46,611 nucleotides of DNA from an uncultured Alphaproteobacteria bacterium (lineage in GTDB: Bacteria; Pseudomonadota; Alphaproteobacteria; HIMB59; GCA-002718135), in the NCBI GenBank assembly GCA_902635455.1, contig CACPNW010000010.1:1-46611 (forward strand), read 5' to 3'. Of this stretch, positions 25,799-36,324 are shown piece after piece (the stretch's first letter is position 1; each line of letters opens with the position of its first letter). Under the pieces are notes generated by a model. The model was not told the origin of the DNA and searched no databases. It saw only the letters and a list, made by a program, of their open reading frames with translations. Made by a program: the position numbers and the translations under genes.

Positions 25799-26972
25799 TT
25801 AATTCATTTAAAGTTTTTTCAATTATAAATATAGCATTATCTATTTCTATTTTTGTTACAATTAGAGGTGGAGCTAATCTAATAATATTTTCAGATGCCG
25901 CAATTAATAACAATTTATTTTTAGAAATCGCTTGGATTACTTCAGTGTTTTTTCTTTTAGTTTTAATTCCAAGTAGAAATCCTGCTCCTCTAATCTCTAA
26001 AATTTCATCATATTTTTTTTCTAAGATTTTTAACTTTTTCCATAAATATCTTGCATTACTATCTACTTTTTTTAAAAAATCTTTTTTTAAAATTAATTCT
26101 AATACTTTCTTTCCTATGCATATTGCTAATGGATTCCCTCCATATGTAGAACCATGAGTGCCCTTTATCATTCCTATGGAAGCCTTTTTTGTTGCTAAAC
26201 AAGCCCCCATTGGAAATCCAGAACCAATACCTTTTGCAGTAGCTACTAAATCAGGCTTAATATTTGCCCACTCATGAGAAAATAATTTTCCAGAACGGCC
26301 AAAGCCGCATTGAATTTCATCTAAGAAAAGTAGGGCATCATTTTTTTTACAAATTAAGCTCAATTGTTGTAAAAATTTTAACTCAGCCGGTCTTATTCCT
26401 CCTTCACCTTGAATGGGCTCAATTAAAACCGCCGCTGTATTTTTGTTTATTGCTTTTTTTAATGCTTTAAAATCATTAAAAGGAACTTTTACAAAACCTG
26501 GAATCAAAGGACCAAAACCTTCAGAGTATTTTTTATTTTTTTGCGCAGAAAGAGCTGCGAAAGTCCTGCCATGGAAAGCGCCTTCAAAGGTTAGAATATT
26601 TTTTTTAGAATAATTTTTATGGTAGAAATGATAGCTCCTTATTACCTTGATTCCACATTCTATTGATTCAGCTCCAGAATTTGTAAAAAATATTTTTTCC
26701 GCAAAGCTATTTTTACAAATTAACTTAGCATACATTTCTTGTACTGGATTTAAATATAAGTTTGAAGTATGCCAAAGTCTTTTTGCTTGCGTCTGAAGAG
26801 TTTTAACTAATGTGGGATGACAATGTCCAAACGAATTCACTGCAATACCAGCTCCAAAATCTAAATACTTCGAATTTTTAGAAGTATACAAATAACACCC
26901 CTGTCCTCTTACAAACTCTAAGTTTCTTTTGCCATATGTTGGCATTAAATAACTTTTTTTATTTTTGCTCAT
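25791..26972 (-). CDS. argD: Acetylornithine aminotransferase
   Basis: A 393-residue PLP enzyme of aminotransferase class III. Visible motifs: YLDFGAGIAVNSFGHCHP near the N-terminus, FFTNSGAESIECGIKV, FEGAFHGRTFAALSAQ, IEPIQGEGG, LFLDEIQCGFGRSGKLF, and TAKGIGSGFPMGA with K247 as the PLP lysine. It converts N-acetylglutamate semialdehyde to N-acetylornithine (and may act on succinyldiaminopimelate). The order argD-argF is standard in Alphaproteobacteria. An ABC-2 permease gene lies 3 bases upstream on the same strand. Confidence 0.96.
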   Translation of the reverse strand: MSKNKKSYLMPTYGKRNLEFVRGQGCYLYTSKNSKYLDFGAGIAVNSFGHCHPTLVKTLQTQAKRLWHTSNLYLNPVQEMYAKLICKNSFAEKIFFTNSGAESIECGIKVIRSYHFYHKNYSKKNILTFEGAFHGRTFAALSAQKNKKYSEGFGPLIPGFVKVPFNDFKALKKAINKNTAAVLIEPIQGEGGIRPAELKFLQQLSLICKKNDALLFLDEIQCGFGRSGKLFSHEWANIKPDLVATAKGIGSGFPMGACLATKKASIGMIKGTHGSTYGGNPLAICIGKKVLELILKKDFLKKVDSNARYLWKKLKILEKKYDEILEIRGAGFLLGIKTKRKNTEVIQAISKNKLLLIAASENIIRLAPPLIVTKIEIDNAIFIIEKTLNELND

Positions 26973-26975
26973 AAA

Positions 26976-27746
26976 TTAAGACTTTAATTTGTATCCGGTT
27001 TTAAACATTAAATAACATAGCGAAATCAACAAAAAATTTAATAGCATCAATGAAATAGCTCCAATAATTAAAGAACTATCTGACTGACCTATAAAAGAAT
27101 ATCGAAATCCATCTATGTTATAAAAAAAAGGATTAAATTTTGCAATTGTTTGCCAAAATTCAGGTAAACGATTAATAGAATAAAAAGTACCAGAAAGAAA
27201 CGTTAAAGGCAAAACGATAAAATTTGTTATGCCTTGTTGCTGATCCCATTTATCAGCCCAAATACCAACCATAGTTCCAAGACATCCCATCATCAAACAG
27301 CCCATTGTAGAATAAAATATTAAAGTTATATAAGAGTAAACCTCTAATTTTACAAAAAACATAACGCCAATAGTAGTAACAATACCACATATGAAACCTC
27401 TTGCTATTGAGCCTCCTATGTATCCAAAAGTTAACTCAAGATTTCCGAGAGGGGCCATTAAAACGTCAATAATATTACCTTGAAATTTAGCCTGACCTAT
27501 ACTTGAAGCTGAATTTGCAAATGAATTTTGTAACATTGTCATCATAATTAGTCCAGGAGCTATGAATTCAGCTAATGTAACACCATGAATGGATGTAACT
27601 GACTTACCCAGAGCCAATGTAAATACCGCTAAAAACAATAATGAGCTTATTGCTGGGCCAATAACTGTCTGAATTCCAACCTTTATAAATCTGTGAACTT
27701 CTTTTTGTAAAAGTGTTAGAAAGGAAAGGAAATTATAATAGACCAT
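26976..27746 (-). CDS. ABC-2 type transporter permease
   Basis: A 256-residue inner-membrane protein with six hydrophobic segments, matching the ABC-2 exporter permease fold (FTLALGKSVTSIHGVTLAEF, GLIMMTMLQNSFANSASSI, PLTFLSGTFYSINRLPEFWQ near the conserved final helices). This resembles YadH-type permeases. The matching ATP-binding subunit is not adjacent on either side, so it must be encoded elsewhere if the transporter works. It abuts argD by 3 bases, probably only sharing transcription. Substrate unknown. Confidence 0.85.
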   Translation of the reverse strand: MVYYNFLSFLTLLQKEVHRFIKVGIQTVIGPAISSLLFLAVFTLALGKSVTSIHGVTLAEFIAPGLIMMTMLQNSFANSASSIGQAKFQGNIIDVLMAPLGNLELTFGYIGGSIARGFICGIVTTIGVMFFVKLEVYSYITLIFYSTMGCLMMGCLGTMVGIWADKWDQQQGITNFIVLPLTFLSGTFYSINRLPEFWQTIAKFNPFFYNIDGFRYSFIGQSDSSLIIGAISLMLLNFLLISLCYLMFKTGYKLKS

Positions 27747-27800
27747 ATTATCAGTTATCCTTTTAATATATTTTAATGATTTTAGAAAGATATAGAAATA

Positions 27801-28277
27801 ATGAAAAACATTAATTTATTGCAATACGCTGTTAAATATTTGAGCAAATATAATTCAAGTAAAAGAAATCTTAATAGAATTCTAAAATCTAAAATACAAA
27901 AATCTACAACAATTAAAAAAGAGAGATATGAGCTTTATAATGAGATAGACAATGTAATACATAAACTAGAAAAAAATAAGTTAATTGATGATCAAAAATT
28001 CACCCAAAGTAAAATTAATATGTTTTCTAAACAAGGTAAGTCTAAAATTTATATAAAAGATTATCTATGTAAGAAGGGAATTGAAAAAAATATTGTAGAG
28101 GAAGAATTAAAATTATTTGATGATCAAAATTCTAATTGGGAAAAAGAATCTGCATTAAACTATGCAATAAAGAAAAATTTGCTAAAAGATAATGAGAATA
28201 TAGAAAAAAAATTAGGGAAAATGGCTAGAGCAGGTTTTTCATATGAAATATGTAAAGAAATATTAAAAATAAGCTAA
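27801..28277 (+). CDS. recX: RecX-family regulatory protein
   Basis: A 158-residue helical protein with the three-repeat RecX layout: LLQYAVKYLSKYNSSKRNLN (AL.YLAR.E.S...L), LEKNKLIDDQKFTQSKIN (L...g.idD..fA..), and a third repeat KKLGKMARAGFSYEICKEIL (L.RrGFsyd.i..vl). RecX modulates RecA filaments. It is highly lysine/asparagine rich, so conservation is low, but the motifs appear in the expected order. recA is not nearby. Its stop overlaps that of the opposite AI-2E family gene (CTAA shared). Confidence 0.8.
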   Translation: MKNINLLQYAVKYLSKYNSSKRNLNRILKSKIQKSTTIKKERYELYNEIDNVIHKLEKNKLIDDQKFTQSKINMFSKQGKSKIYIKDYLCKKGIEKNIVEEELKLFDDQNSNWEKESALNYAIKKNLLKDNENIEKKLGKMARAGFSYEICKEILKIS

Positions 28278-29287
28278 CTTTGTTTTAAGTGAATTTTTCC
28301 TTCTAACAACCTAGCTATTTGTTTAGTACTTTCAAAACGCTCAAATGAGATTTTAATAATTGCTGTTATGGGAGCTGCTAATAACACACCAATAATTCCC
28401 CAAATCATTCCCCAAAAAATTAAAGACAAAATAATAGTAATAGGGTGCAACCCAAAAGCTTCACCAAATATTTTCGGCTCCAAAATATTTCCTATTAAAG
28501 TATGAACAACAGTGGGGAGTAAAATAATTAACATAACTTGAGACAATTCAGGAAACTGAAGAACTGCTATTGGAATTGGAAGTAATACAGCTATAACTGA
28601 GCCAATAACGGGAATAAAATTTAAAATAAATGTCAAAGTTCCAAAAATAAAAGCAAGCTCCATACCTAAAAACCAATAAATTAGCCCTGCTAAAATACCA
28701 GTAGCTGTTGAAGTTAAAAATTTTGTAAAAATATATTTTTTTACATGGCCAATAATATCATTCCATTGGGAAGAAGTTTCTTTGGATTTTTTTCCTAAAA
28801 GAAGGAATAAAGTCATAATTACTACTAAAAAAAATTTTGAAATAAAATTGGCGCTATTACTTAAAATTGTTGATGCCCAATCGAGTAATGGTAAATTTAT
28901 TAATGAATTTCTAATTGTGTCTCTATCTACATTTAGATCAAAATTTTGCAGTTTACTTATTATTATATCCAAAAGAATTAATACTTTTGCGTTATAATCA
29001 TCAGCTGATTCAAGAAAAGTTACTACTGAAGAAAATATAAACGGCACAATTATAATAAATAAAAAAACAATCAAACATAAGCTAACAAATACAGCTACTA
29101 TTCTATGAACATTTAAATACTGAGTTTGAAAGTCTATAATTGGATCAATTAGTATTCTAATTAAAAGAGCTAAAACAAATGGAACCATAATAGGTTGTGT
29201 AAAATTTAATATGAATGCAACTGCTATAACAGCTAATATAAATAACGATCCCGTAATGATTCTATTACTTTCAAGTGATTGGTTCAT
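28274..29287 (-). CDS. AI-2E family (PerM/TqsA-type) membrane transporter
   Basis: A 337-residue inner-membrane protein with about seven to eight hydrophobic segments. The region IFGTLTFILNFIPVIGSVIA, LPTVVHTLIGNILEPKIFGE and HPITIILSLIFWGMIWG is the well-conserved C-terminal core of AI-2E/PerM transporters. Family members export small molecules or ions; substrate specificity is not readable from sequence and AI-2 export should not be assumed. It directly follows the MscS-type gene with no gap, so the two probably share a transcript. Confidence 0.88.
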   Translation of the reverse strand: MNQSLESNRIITGSLFILAVIAVAFILNFTQPIMVPFVLALLIRILIDPIIDFQTQYLNVHRIVAVFVSLCLIVFLFIIIVPFIFSSVVTFLESADDYNAKVLILLDIIISKLQNFDLNVDRDTIRNSLINLPLLDWASTILSNSANFISKFFLVVIMTLFLLLGKKSKETSSQWNDIIGHVKKYIFTKFLTSTATGILAGLIYWFLGMELAFIFGTLTFILNFIPVIGSVIAVLLPIPIAVLQFPELSQVMLIILLPTVVHTLIGNILEPKIFGEAFGLHPITIILSLIFWGMIWGIIGVLLAAPITAIIKISFERFESTKQIARLLEGKIHLKQS

Positions 29288-30418
29288 TTATACTTTCTTT
29301 GGGTTAAAGATTTCTGGTTTTTCAAAAGGAAGTGATTCCACATAAAGCGATTGACTAGGGAACGCAAAACCTGATGAATTTTTTTCAACAATTTTGATAA
29401 TTTTAACAGCTAAGTCTTCTTTTATTTTTAAATACTCACCCCAATCATTTGTAACTGTAAAAGCTTGAACCAATATATCAATGGAACTGTCGGAAAAACT
29501 ATCAACCCTTACAAAAAAACTAGTATTTTCATTTTTTGCAAAATTATTATCATTTTCTATAATATTTGTGATATCATCTCGTATGTTTTTTAATTGATCA
29601 ACACTTGTTCTGTACTCTAAACCTATTAACCATCTAATTCTTCTATGGTGTCTTCTAGTATAATTCGTCACAGATTGTTCAGCAAATTTATAATTTGGTA
29701 CCATAACTGGTGTTGAATCAAAACGTCTAACTAAAGTCGACCGAAAGCCTATTTGTTCAACTACACCCTCTACCTCACCAGATACTAATATTACATCTCC
29801 AACTGTAAATCTGCCCTCCATTAAAATCATTATTCCACTTATTAAATTTTTAAATAAATCTTGTGCCCCTAAGGCAACTGCTACACCAAACAAGCCTAAA
29901 CCTGCAATCACTGGGCCTACTTTAATACCCCATAGTTCTAAAATAGCAACTACACCTAGAATAAAAATTATTATTTTTAATCCTCTTAAAGTCCAATCTA
30001 CAAGAGGCTTTGATATTTTGTTTTCAAATTTTTTTATAATAAAAGAAAAAGGTATAACAAGCTGGTGTAAAAGCCAAAAAACAAAAATAGTTACAAGAGT
30101 TCTGTTAATAAGATCAATTAAGGACTGAATATCTGAGGAAAAATTTATATAGGATGAAGCTATAAAAAAACCTAAAACAACTGGTAAGAATTTTAATGGC
30201 CCTTCTATAACCTCTATAACTGTATCATCTAAAGTACTTGAAGTTTTCAAAACTATTTTACTTAATCTTGCAATCAAAAAACGAGCAAAAAGCCTTCTTA
30301 GAACATAAAATACTAAAAAAATTAATAATCCAATAATTATTTCAGATGCATTAATACCAAATATACCCTGCTTCCAAACATCAGAAAAAAGTAAAATAAA
30401 ACTGTCAATAGCTTGCAT
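29288..30418 (-). CDS. MscS-family mechanosensitive ion channel
   Basis: A 376-residue protein: four hydrophobic segments up to about residue 185, the last one (VGPVIAGLGLFGVAVALGAQ, then DLFKNLISGIMILMEGRF) being the MscS pore-lining helix and the start of the beta domain. FTVGDVILVSGEVEGVVEQI and GFRSTLVRRFDSTPVMVPN are the beta-domain signature, and a C-terminal alpha/beta domain follows. It releases solutes upon hypo-osmotic shock, useful for an organism that handles betaine-type osmolytes. It is transcribed away from the glutathione peroxidase gene. Confidence 0.93.
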   Translation of the reverse strand: MQAIDSFILLFSDVWKQGIFGINASEIIIGLLIFLVFYVLRRLFARFLIARLSKIVLKTSSTLDDTVIEVIEGPLKFLPVVLGFFIASSYINFSSDIQSLIDLINRTLVTIFVFWLLHQLVIPFSFIIKKFENKISKPLVDWTLRGLKIIIFILGVVAILELWGIKVGPVIAGLGLFGVAVALGAQDLFKNLISGIMILMEGRFTVGDVILVSGEVEGVVEQIGFRSTLVRRFDSTPVMVPNYKFAEQSVTNYTRRHHRRIRWLIGLEYRTSVDQLKNIRDDITNIIENDNNFAKNENTSFFVRVDSFSDSSIDILVQAFTVTNDWGEYLKIKEDLAVKIIKIVEKNSSGFAFPSQSLYVESLPFEKPEIFNPKKV

Positions 30419-30454
30419 TTTGAATATAAATATTAAATTAGTAAATATATTATC

Positions 30455-30991
30455 ATGAAATTACTAAAATTTTTTTTATTTTTAACTTTTTTTTGGGTAA
30501 ATATGGGATCTAGCGCAAATATGAATGCATCAATTTTTGATTTTTCCTTTTTTGATATAGATGGCAAACTAGTAAAACTTGAAAATTTCAAAGGAAAACC
30601 GCTTTTAATAGTAAACACAGCCTCAAGGTGTGGTTTTACACCGCAATATAAAAACCTACAAAACTTGTTTATTAAATATAAAGAAACTGATCTTACGATA
30701 ATTGCAATTACAAGTAATTCTTTTAATCAAGAGTATAGCTCATCAGAAGAAATCAAAAAAATATGTTTAGTTAATTATGATATTGGGTTTATTACTTCAG
30801 CCCCAATAGACGTTAAAGGTGAAAATATTCACTCAATTTTTCATTGGATCAAGGAAGAATATAATCAAAGTCCAAAATGGAATTTTTATAAATATTTATT
30901 TGACAGAAATGGTAAACTTTTAAAAAGTTGGTCTTCAATAACAAAACCAGATAGTGTTAAAATACAAGAAAAAATTGACTCAATTATCTAG
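30455..30991 (+). CDS. Glutathione peroxidase family protein (cysteine form), exported
   Basis: A 178-residue thioredoxin-fold peroxidase. NTASRCGFTPQYKNLQNLF gives the active-site C59 (cysteine, not selenocysteine), and PKWNFYKYLFDRNG carries the conserved Trp-Asn. The N-terminus (MKLLKFFLFLTFFWVNMGSS) is a signal peptide, so it acts in the periplasm. It reduces peroxides, in bacteria usually with thioredoxin-like donors rather than glutathione. The usual resolving-cysteine position is uncertain; one further Cys follows in KKICLVNYD. It ends at a bidirectional hairpin terminator facing groEL. Confidence 0.92.
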   Translation: MKLLKFFLFLTFFWVNMGSSANMNASIFDFSFFDIDGKLVKLENFKGKPLLIVNTASRCGFTPQYKNLQNLFIKYKETDLTIIAITSNSFNQEYSSSEEIKKICLVNYDIGFITSAPIDVKGENIHSIFHWIKEEYNQSPKWNFYKYLFDRNGKLLKSWSSITKPDSVKIQEKIDSII

Positions 30992-30995
30992 AAAT

Positions 30996-31026
30996 AAAAA
31001 AAGCTGCTTATAAAAGCAGCTTTTTT
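30996..31026. terminator. Bidirectional terminator between gpx and groEL
   Basis: A strong hairpin, AAAAAAGCTGCTT / AAGCAGCTTTTTT with a TATA-rich loop. It is flanked by A-runs on one side and T-runs on the other, so it can terminate both the peroxidase gene (plus) and groEL (minus), 5 to 20 bases after their stops. Confidence 0.9.
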
Positions 31027-31045
31027 ATAAAATAATAAATTATAT

Positions 31046-32716
<1,671 letters not shown>

Positions 32717-32738
32717 TTATTCCCTTCTAAATATTATG

Positions 32739-33044
32739 TTATTTTTTCTTTTTCCCAGCAGTGAGAATTCCCATAATATCTGACTCTTTCATTATTAGGT
32801 ATTCTTCACTATTCATTTTAACTTCAGTCCCAGACCATTTACCAAAAAGAATTTTATCTCCCTTTTTTACGTCCAAAGGTACTAATTTACCTGTTTCATC
32901 TCTAGCTCCAGAACCCACTTCTAATACTTCACCTTCCATAGGTTTTTCCTGTGCAGTATCAGGAATAATTATTCCTCCCGCAGTTTTTTGATCAGATCCA
33001 ACTCTTCTTACGAGTACTCTGTCATGTAATGGTTTAAAGTTCAT
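32739..33044 (-). CDS. groES: Co-chaperonin GroES (10 kDa)
   Basis: A 101-residue co-chaperonin beginning [15 protein letters not shown], with the mobile loop [19 protein letters not shown] and the roof segment [31 protein letters not shown] follows. It caps the GroEL cavity. It is slightly longer than the usual 95-97 because of a C-terminal TAGKKKK. First gene of the operon, with CIRCE 43 bases upstream of its start. Confidence 0.98.
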   Translation of the reverse strand: MNFKPLHDRVLVRRVGSDQKTAGGIIIPDTAQEKPMEGEVLEVGSGARDETGKLVPLDVKKGDKILFGKWSGTEVKMNSEEYLIMKESDIMGILTAGKKKK

Positions 33045-33086
33045 ATGTTCCTCAAAATTAAGTTATTGAAAACTAATACTATTTTA

Positions 33087-33113
33087 TTAGCACTCCCTCT
33101 TATAGAGTGCTAG
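33087..33113 (-). promoter_or_regulatory. CIRCE operator (HrcA binding site) of groESL
   Basis: TTAGCACTC, nine bases, GAGTGCTAG: the CIRCE inverted repeat (TTAGCACTC-N9-GAGTGCTAA) with one mismatch in the last base. It lies 43 bases before the groES start and should bind HrcA repressor, released on heat shock. A CTTGAAA (33137-33143, minus strand) just upstream matches a sigma32-type -35 box, but no convincing -10 was found, so the promoter is uncertain. Confidence 0.93.
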
Positions 33114-33200
33114 TCATTTAATCATTAAAATTACTCTTTCAAGTGTTATATTGATTTTTATTTAATATTTTATAATTAACAACTTTTTAAAGGATAAAAA

Positions 33201-34241
33201 ATGGGCATTTTTGTTAACACTTTCTTAAAAACATTCGGAAATTTGCTAGCTTTAGGAGCTTTTTTAATAATTATAGCCCTTTTTATCAATTTTTTACAAA
33301 ATAATGATAATTTTAATGATTTTAAATTTATTGAAGGTAACAAAGAGTCAAATAACATAATTACAATTCTAGAAGTTAATGGCCCAATAGTTAATGACTC
33401 AATATTGCCTTCCAGTCTGTTTAACTTTGAAATAATTTCGCCTGATAAAATAAAAGATTATATCAAACAAATTAATGAATTAGAAACTAATGTTTTAATA
33501 GTATCAATAAACTCACCAGGTGGTACTGTTTCTGCTTCTCATGAAATTTATCAATTAATAAAAAAATTAAAAAGTGAAAGAAAATTAAAAATTTATTTTC
33601 ACACAACTGAGACTTTAGCTTCAGGTGCATATTGGTTTTCTTTAGCAGCAGACAAAATATTTGCTAATTATGGAGCATTGATAGGTAGTATAGGTGTCAA
33701 GGGGCCCGATTGGATTTATTTTGATAATCCAGTTTCTATGTCTACAGGAATACTTGGTAGTAGCATAGAAACAAAAAACGGTATTCAAATTTTTTCTAAT
33801 ACTGCAGGAAAATCAAAAGATATTCTTAATCCTTTTAGAAAACCTACAAATGATGAAAAAAATCAGCTTAAATTAACAATTGATCAAATCTATGAAGATT
33901 TTGTTGTTAGTGTATCTAAACAAAGAAAAATAGAAATAAATAAAATAAAAAATGATATTGGTGCATTTATCTACAACGCGAATGAAGCAAAAGAAAACTA
34001 TCTAATAGATGGAATTAACAATTTAGAAGATACTGTTTCTAAAATAGCAAAAGAAAATAAGTTTGATAATTATAAAATATATAAAAACTCAAAAGATAGA
34101 TCCTCTTTCTTTAATAGATATCTATTAAGTTTATTCAATAATTCAAATTTAAATCAAAATGTTCTTCACAAGAATAAAATTTGTAATAATTTCAAGAATA
34201 ATATTGTTTCAATAAGCCCAAATTTTTTATTTAGTTGCTAG
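33201..34241 (+). CDS. S49-family signal peptide peptidase (SppA-like)
   Basis: A 346-residue membrane-bound serine protease. One membrane segment near residues 15-33 (LALGAFLIIIALFINFL), then the ClpP-like core: VLIVSINSPGGTVSAS, TETLASGAYWFSLAADKI with the nucleophile S141, and GALIGSIGVKGP. The general-base lysine is probably in TAGKSKDILNPF (K204 or K206). It degrades cleaved signal peptides or other membrane peptides, on the periplasmic face. The C-terminal 60 residues are lysine/asparagine rich and unlike other members. It is divergent from groES and its stop abuts the GT61 gene's stop. Confidence 0.9.
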   Translation: MGIFVNTFLKTFGNLLALGAFLIIIALFINFLQNNDNFNDFKFIEGNKESNNIITILEVNGPIVNDSILPSSLFNFEIISPDKIKDYIKQINELETNVLIVSINSPGGTVSASHEIYQLIKKLKSERKLKIYFHTTETLASGAYWFSLAADKIFANYGALIGSIGVKGPDWIYFDNPVSMSTGILGSSIETKNGIQIFSNTAGKSKDILNPFRKPTNDEKNQLKLTIDQIYEDFVVSVSKQRKIEINKIKNDIGAFIYNANEAKENYLIDGINNLEDTVSKIAKENKFDNYKIYKNSKDRSSFFNRYLLSLFNNSNLNQNVLHKNKICNNFKNNIVSISPNFLFSC

Positions 34242-35270
34242 TTAAAAATTATTAAAATTGTTAATTCTAACTATAAGATCAGAATAATAAGAGCTTTCTT
34301 CTAAAACTTTTTTATTTATGTATTTTTTTGCTAAAACTGAATGTTTCTTTGTCTTAACTGTATCTGCATTAATAATTGAATGTTCCAAACCATTAATTTT
34401 TGATAATATTTGATACCTTTTACTAAGATTAAATTCATATTTTTCTTTAAATGCTGGGGCTATTTCGACTATTTTTGTTCCTGGTTTACAAAAAATAATA
34501 TTTGCCAAATTTGAACCAGTTGGAGAAATTACTACTTCTGCATTAGAAAAAAAGCTTATCTGCTCAATTATATTAAATGCATTAGGGTCAATAATTCTAT
34601 AGCCCTTGGATTTAAGAAGTTTAATTAAATCATCTTCATTAACTACATTTCTATAATCTGTATTTTGTCTTGAAATATAAATTTTTAATTTTTTTTGATT
34701 TTTTTCGCTAGTATTAACAAAATGATTTAAAATTTTATTAGAATTTTCTAGGCTTATAAATTGGGGTATTAGGCAGTCTTTAAAAAAATAAAAATCATCG
34801 TCTAAGTATACAAAACTTAATTTTTTATTTAAATTATTGCATATTTCTAAAATAAATTTTCTAAATTTATTTGATAAATTCCTATGAATACATAACCTAA
34901 TCTCATCTTGATTGTTAAAAAAAATTCTAGGTAAAAAATAAATTAAATTAGTGAAATAATTATCACCTGGACTTGAACCTAATATGAAACTATTTTTAAT
35001 AATTTTAAATTTTTCAATATTTTTTTTTAAATATTCAAAAAATTGTTCACTGTAGAAATGTTCAATTGGATTATCAGTTTGCCAACTAAATAATTCTTTA
35101 AAAGTTTCTAGTTTTTTGGAAATTGGAAAATAGTTAAATGAATCGCAGTAAAAATCATCTTTAAAGATTTTACATTCTATATTTAATTCATTTAGCTTTG
35201 CAGATAAAAAAGATTTGTTGAGACTTTCTTCTTTTAAAATATCATTTTTTTTTCTATCTACTATGCTCAT
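34242..35270 (-). CDS. GT61-family (DUF563) glycosyltransferase-like protein
   Basis: A 342-residue protein. The second half has the GT61 layout: KLKIYISRQNTDYRNVVNED, RIIDPNAFNIIEQISFFSNA and EVVISPTGSNLANIIFCKPG, where the ISxxGxxLxN segment and KPGTKIVEI are typical; earlier, ILGSSPGDNYFTNLIYFLPR is the substrate-domain motif. Such enzymes transfer sugars to surface polysaccharide. There is no signal peptide. It lies with the HEXXH protein between core genes and is among the most A/T-rich genes in the window, which suggests a less conserved, perhaps transferred, patch. No other polysaccharide genes are adjacent. Confidence 0.82.
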   Translation of the reverse strand: MSIVDRKKNDILKEESLNKSFLSAKLNELNIECKIFKDDFYCDSFNYFPISKKLETFKELFSWQTDNPIEHFYSEQFFEYLKKNIEKFKIIKNSFILGSSPGDNYFTNLIYFLPRIFFNNQDEIRLCIHRNLSNKFRKFILEICNNLNKKLSFVYLDDDFYFFKDCLIPQFISLENSNKILNHFVNTSEKNQKKLKIYISRQNTDYRNVVNEDDLIKLLKSKGYRIIDPNAFNIIEQISFFSNAEVVISPTGSNLANIIFCKPGTKIVEIAPAFKEKYEFNLSKRYQILSKINGLEHSIINADTVKTKKHSVLAKKYINKKVLEESSYYSDLIVRINNFNNF

Positions 35271-35351
35271 GTATATTTTTAATAAAGTACTTATATTGAA
35301 AAATGAAAAAAATCATTTGTAAAATTAACAAAAGTAAATCTAATATCTTTT

Positions 35352-36320
35352 TTAGAATATATTGATTAAATAATCACTTTTTGACAAATCTGAGCAATTT
35401 TTAATATTATGCCTAAAATAATCGTCATTGTTGAAATCTAGATATAATGAACCTGAAACTTTATTCATAATATCATCTTTATTGTCATTTACATGAAATG
35501 GATCTTTGGGATCTATATTTGTTCCACATTTTGGAGGAACTTTAAGTGTATGCATTATTTCATGGAGTATTGTTTGTTCACTTTCACCAAATAATTTTTT
35601 ATTTGATTTATTGATATTATCTTTAGTGCAACTTTTTATCTTTTTATCTTTTTCACTAGTATAGAAAATAGCAACTTTCCCATTATATCTAGATCTTCCA
35701 CAACTTTTATTAGTAATTGATCTTCTTTTTTCCCATCCTTCAAAGAAAATTATAAATTTTTTATTTTCAAAATTTATAAAAAGGTTTTGATTAGATAAAA
35801 TTATTTTTTCAATCTTTGAACTTGCATCTTTCTTGTTATTTTCTTTGGTATTAAACTTTGTAAACCATTCAATACTTTTATTTACACGCATAAAAGTAGT
35901 ATCAAGTAAATTATTATCTTTTTTATCAAAATTTATAATTTGGTTATTTGTTTTGTCCAAAAACCAATGATTAATAGATTTAATAGAGAAATGAATATCG
36001 TTATTAATATCAAATTTTCTATCTTTTACATTACATGGGAGAAGATATACGGAATGAATAGAAGATTTATTTGTAATATCATCACTATCAGCAAAAAGTC
36101 TATTCTCTATAATATCTTTTTTTAATTTAATTATTTTAACTTCTCCATCATCATCACAACTTTCATCCAAAACCTTTTCTTGATATGTTTCGGTTTTAAC
36201 ATCAAAATTATCAGGAAGAACATCCCATTTCCAATCTAAATAAAAAAATTGAAGATATAATACCAATAAGCTTATTGTTATAAAAAAAATTAAAACCGGG
36301 ATAATAAAATATCGATGCAA
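35352..36320 (-). CDS. Membrane-anchored putative zinc metalloprotease (HEXXH), unknown family
   Basis: A 322-residue protein. Residues about 5-26 are a hydrophobic signal or anchor, so the rest is periplasmic or outside. The key motif is HEIMHTLKVP (H253, E254, H257), followed by FHVNDNKDDIM and YLDFNNDDYFRH, a block seen in secreted bacterial zinc proteins whose pattern is HE..H.LG.....GHVSD..DLM...LD...DDYY. The third zinc ligand may be the later H or D of FHVND. Several cysteines (CDDD, CNVK, CGRS, CTKD, CGTN, CSDL) suggest disulfides. It starts at TTG (36318-36320); the next in-frame upstream codons hit a stop. Substrate unknown. Confidence 0.62.
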   Translation of the reverse strand: MHRYFIIPVLIFFITISLLVLYLQFFYLDWKWDVLPDNFDVKTETYQEKVLDESCDDDGEVKIIKLKKDIIENRLFADSDDITNKSSIHSVYLLPCNVKDRKFDINNDIHFSIKSINHWFLDKTNNQIINFDKKDNNLLDTTFMRVNKSIEWFTKFNTKENNKKDASSKIEKIILSNQNLFINFENKKFIIFFEGWEKRRSITNKSCGRSRYNGKVAIFYTSEKDKKIKSCTKDNINKSNKKLFGESEQTILHEIMHTLKVPPKCGTNIDPKDPFHVNDNKDDIMNKVSGSLYLDFNNDDYFRHNIKNCSDLSKSDYLINIF

Positions 36321-36324
36321 ATCA

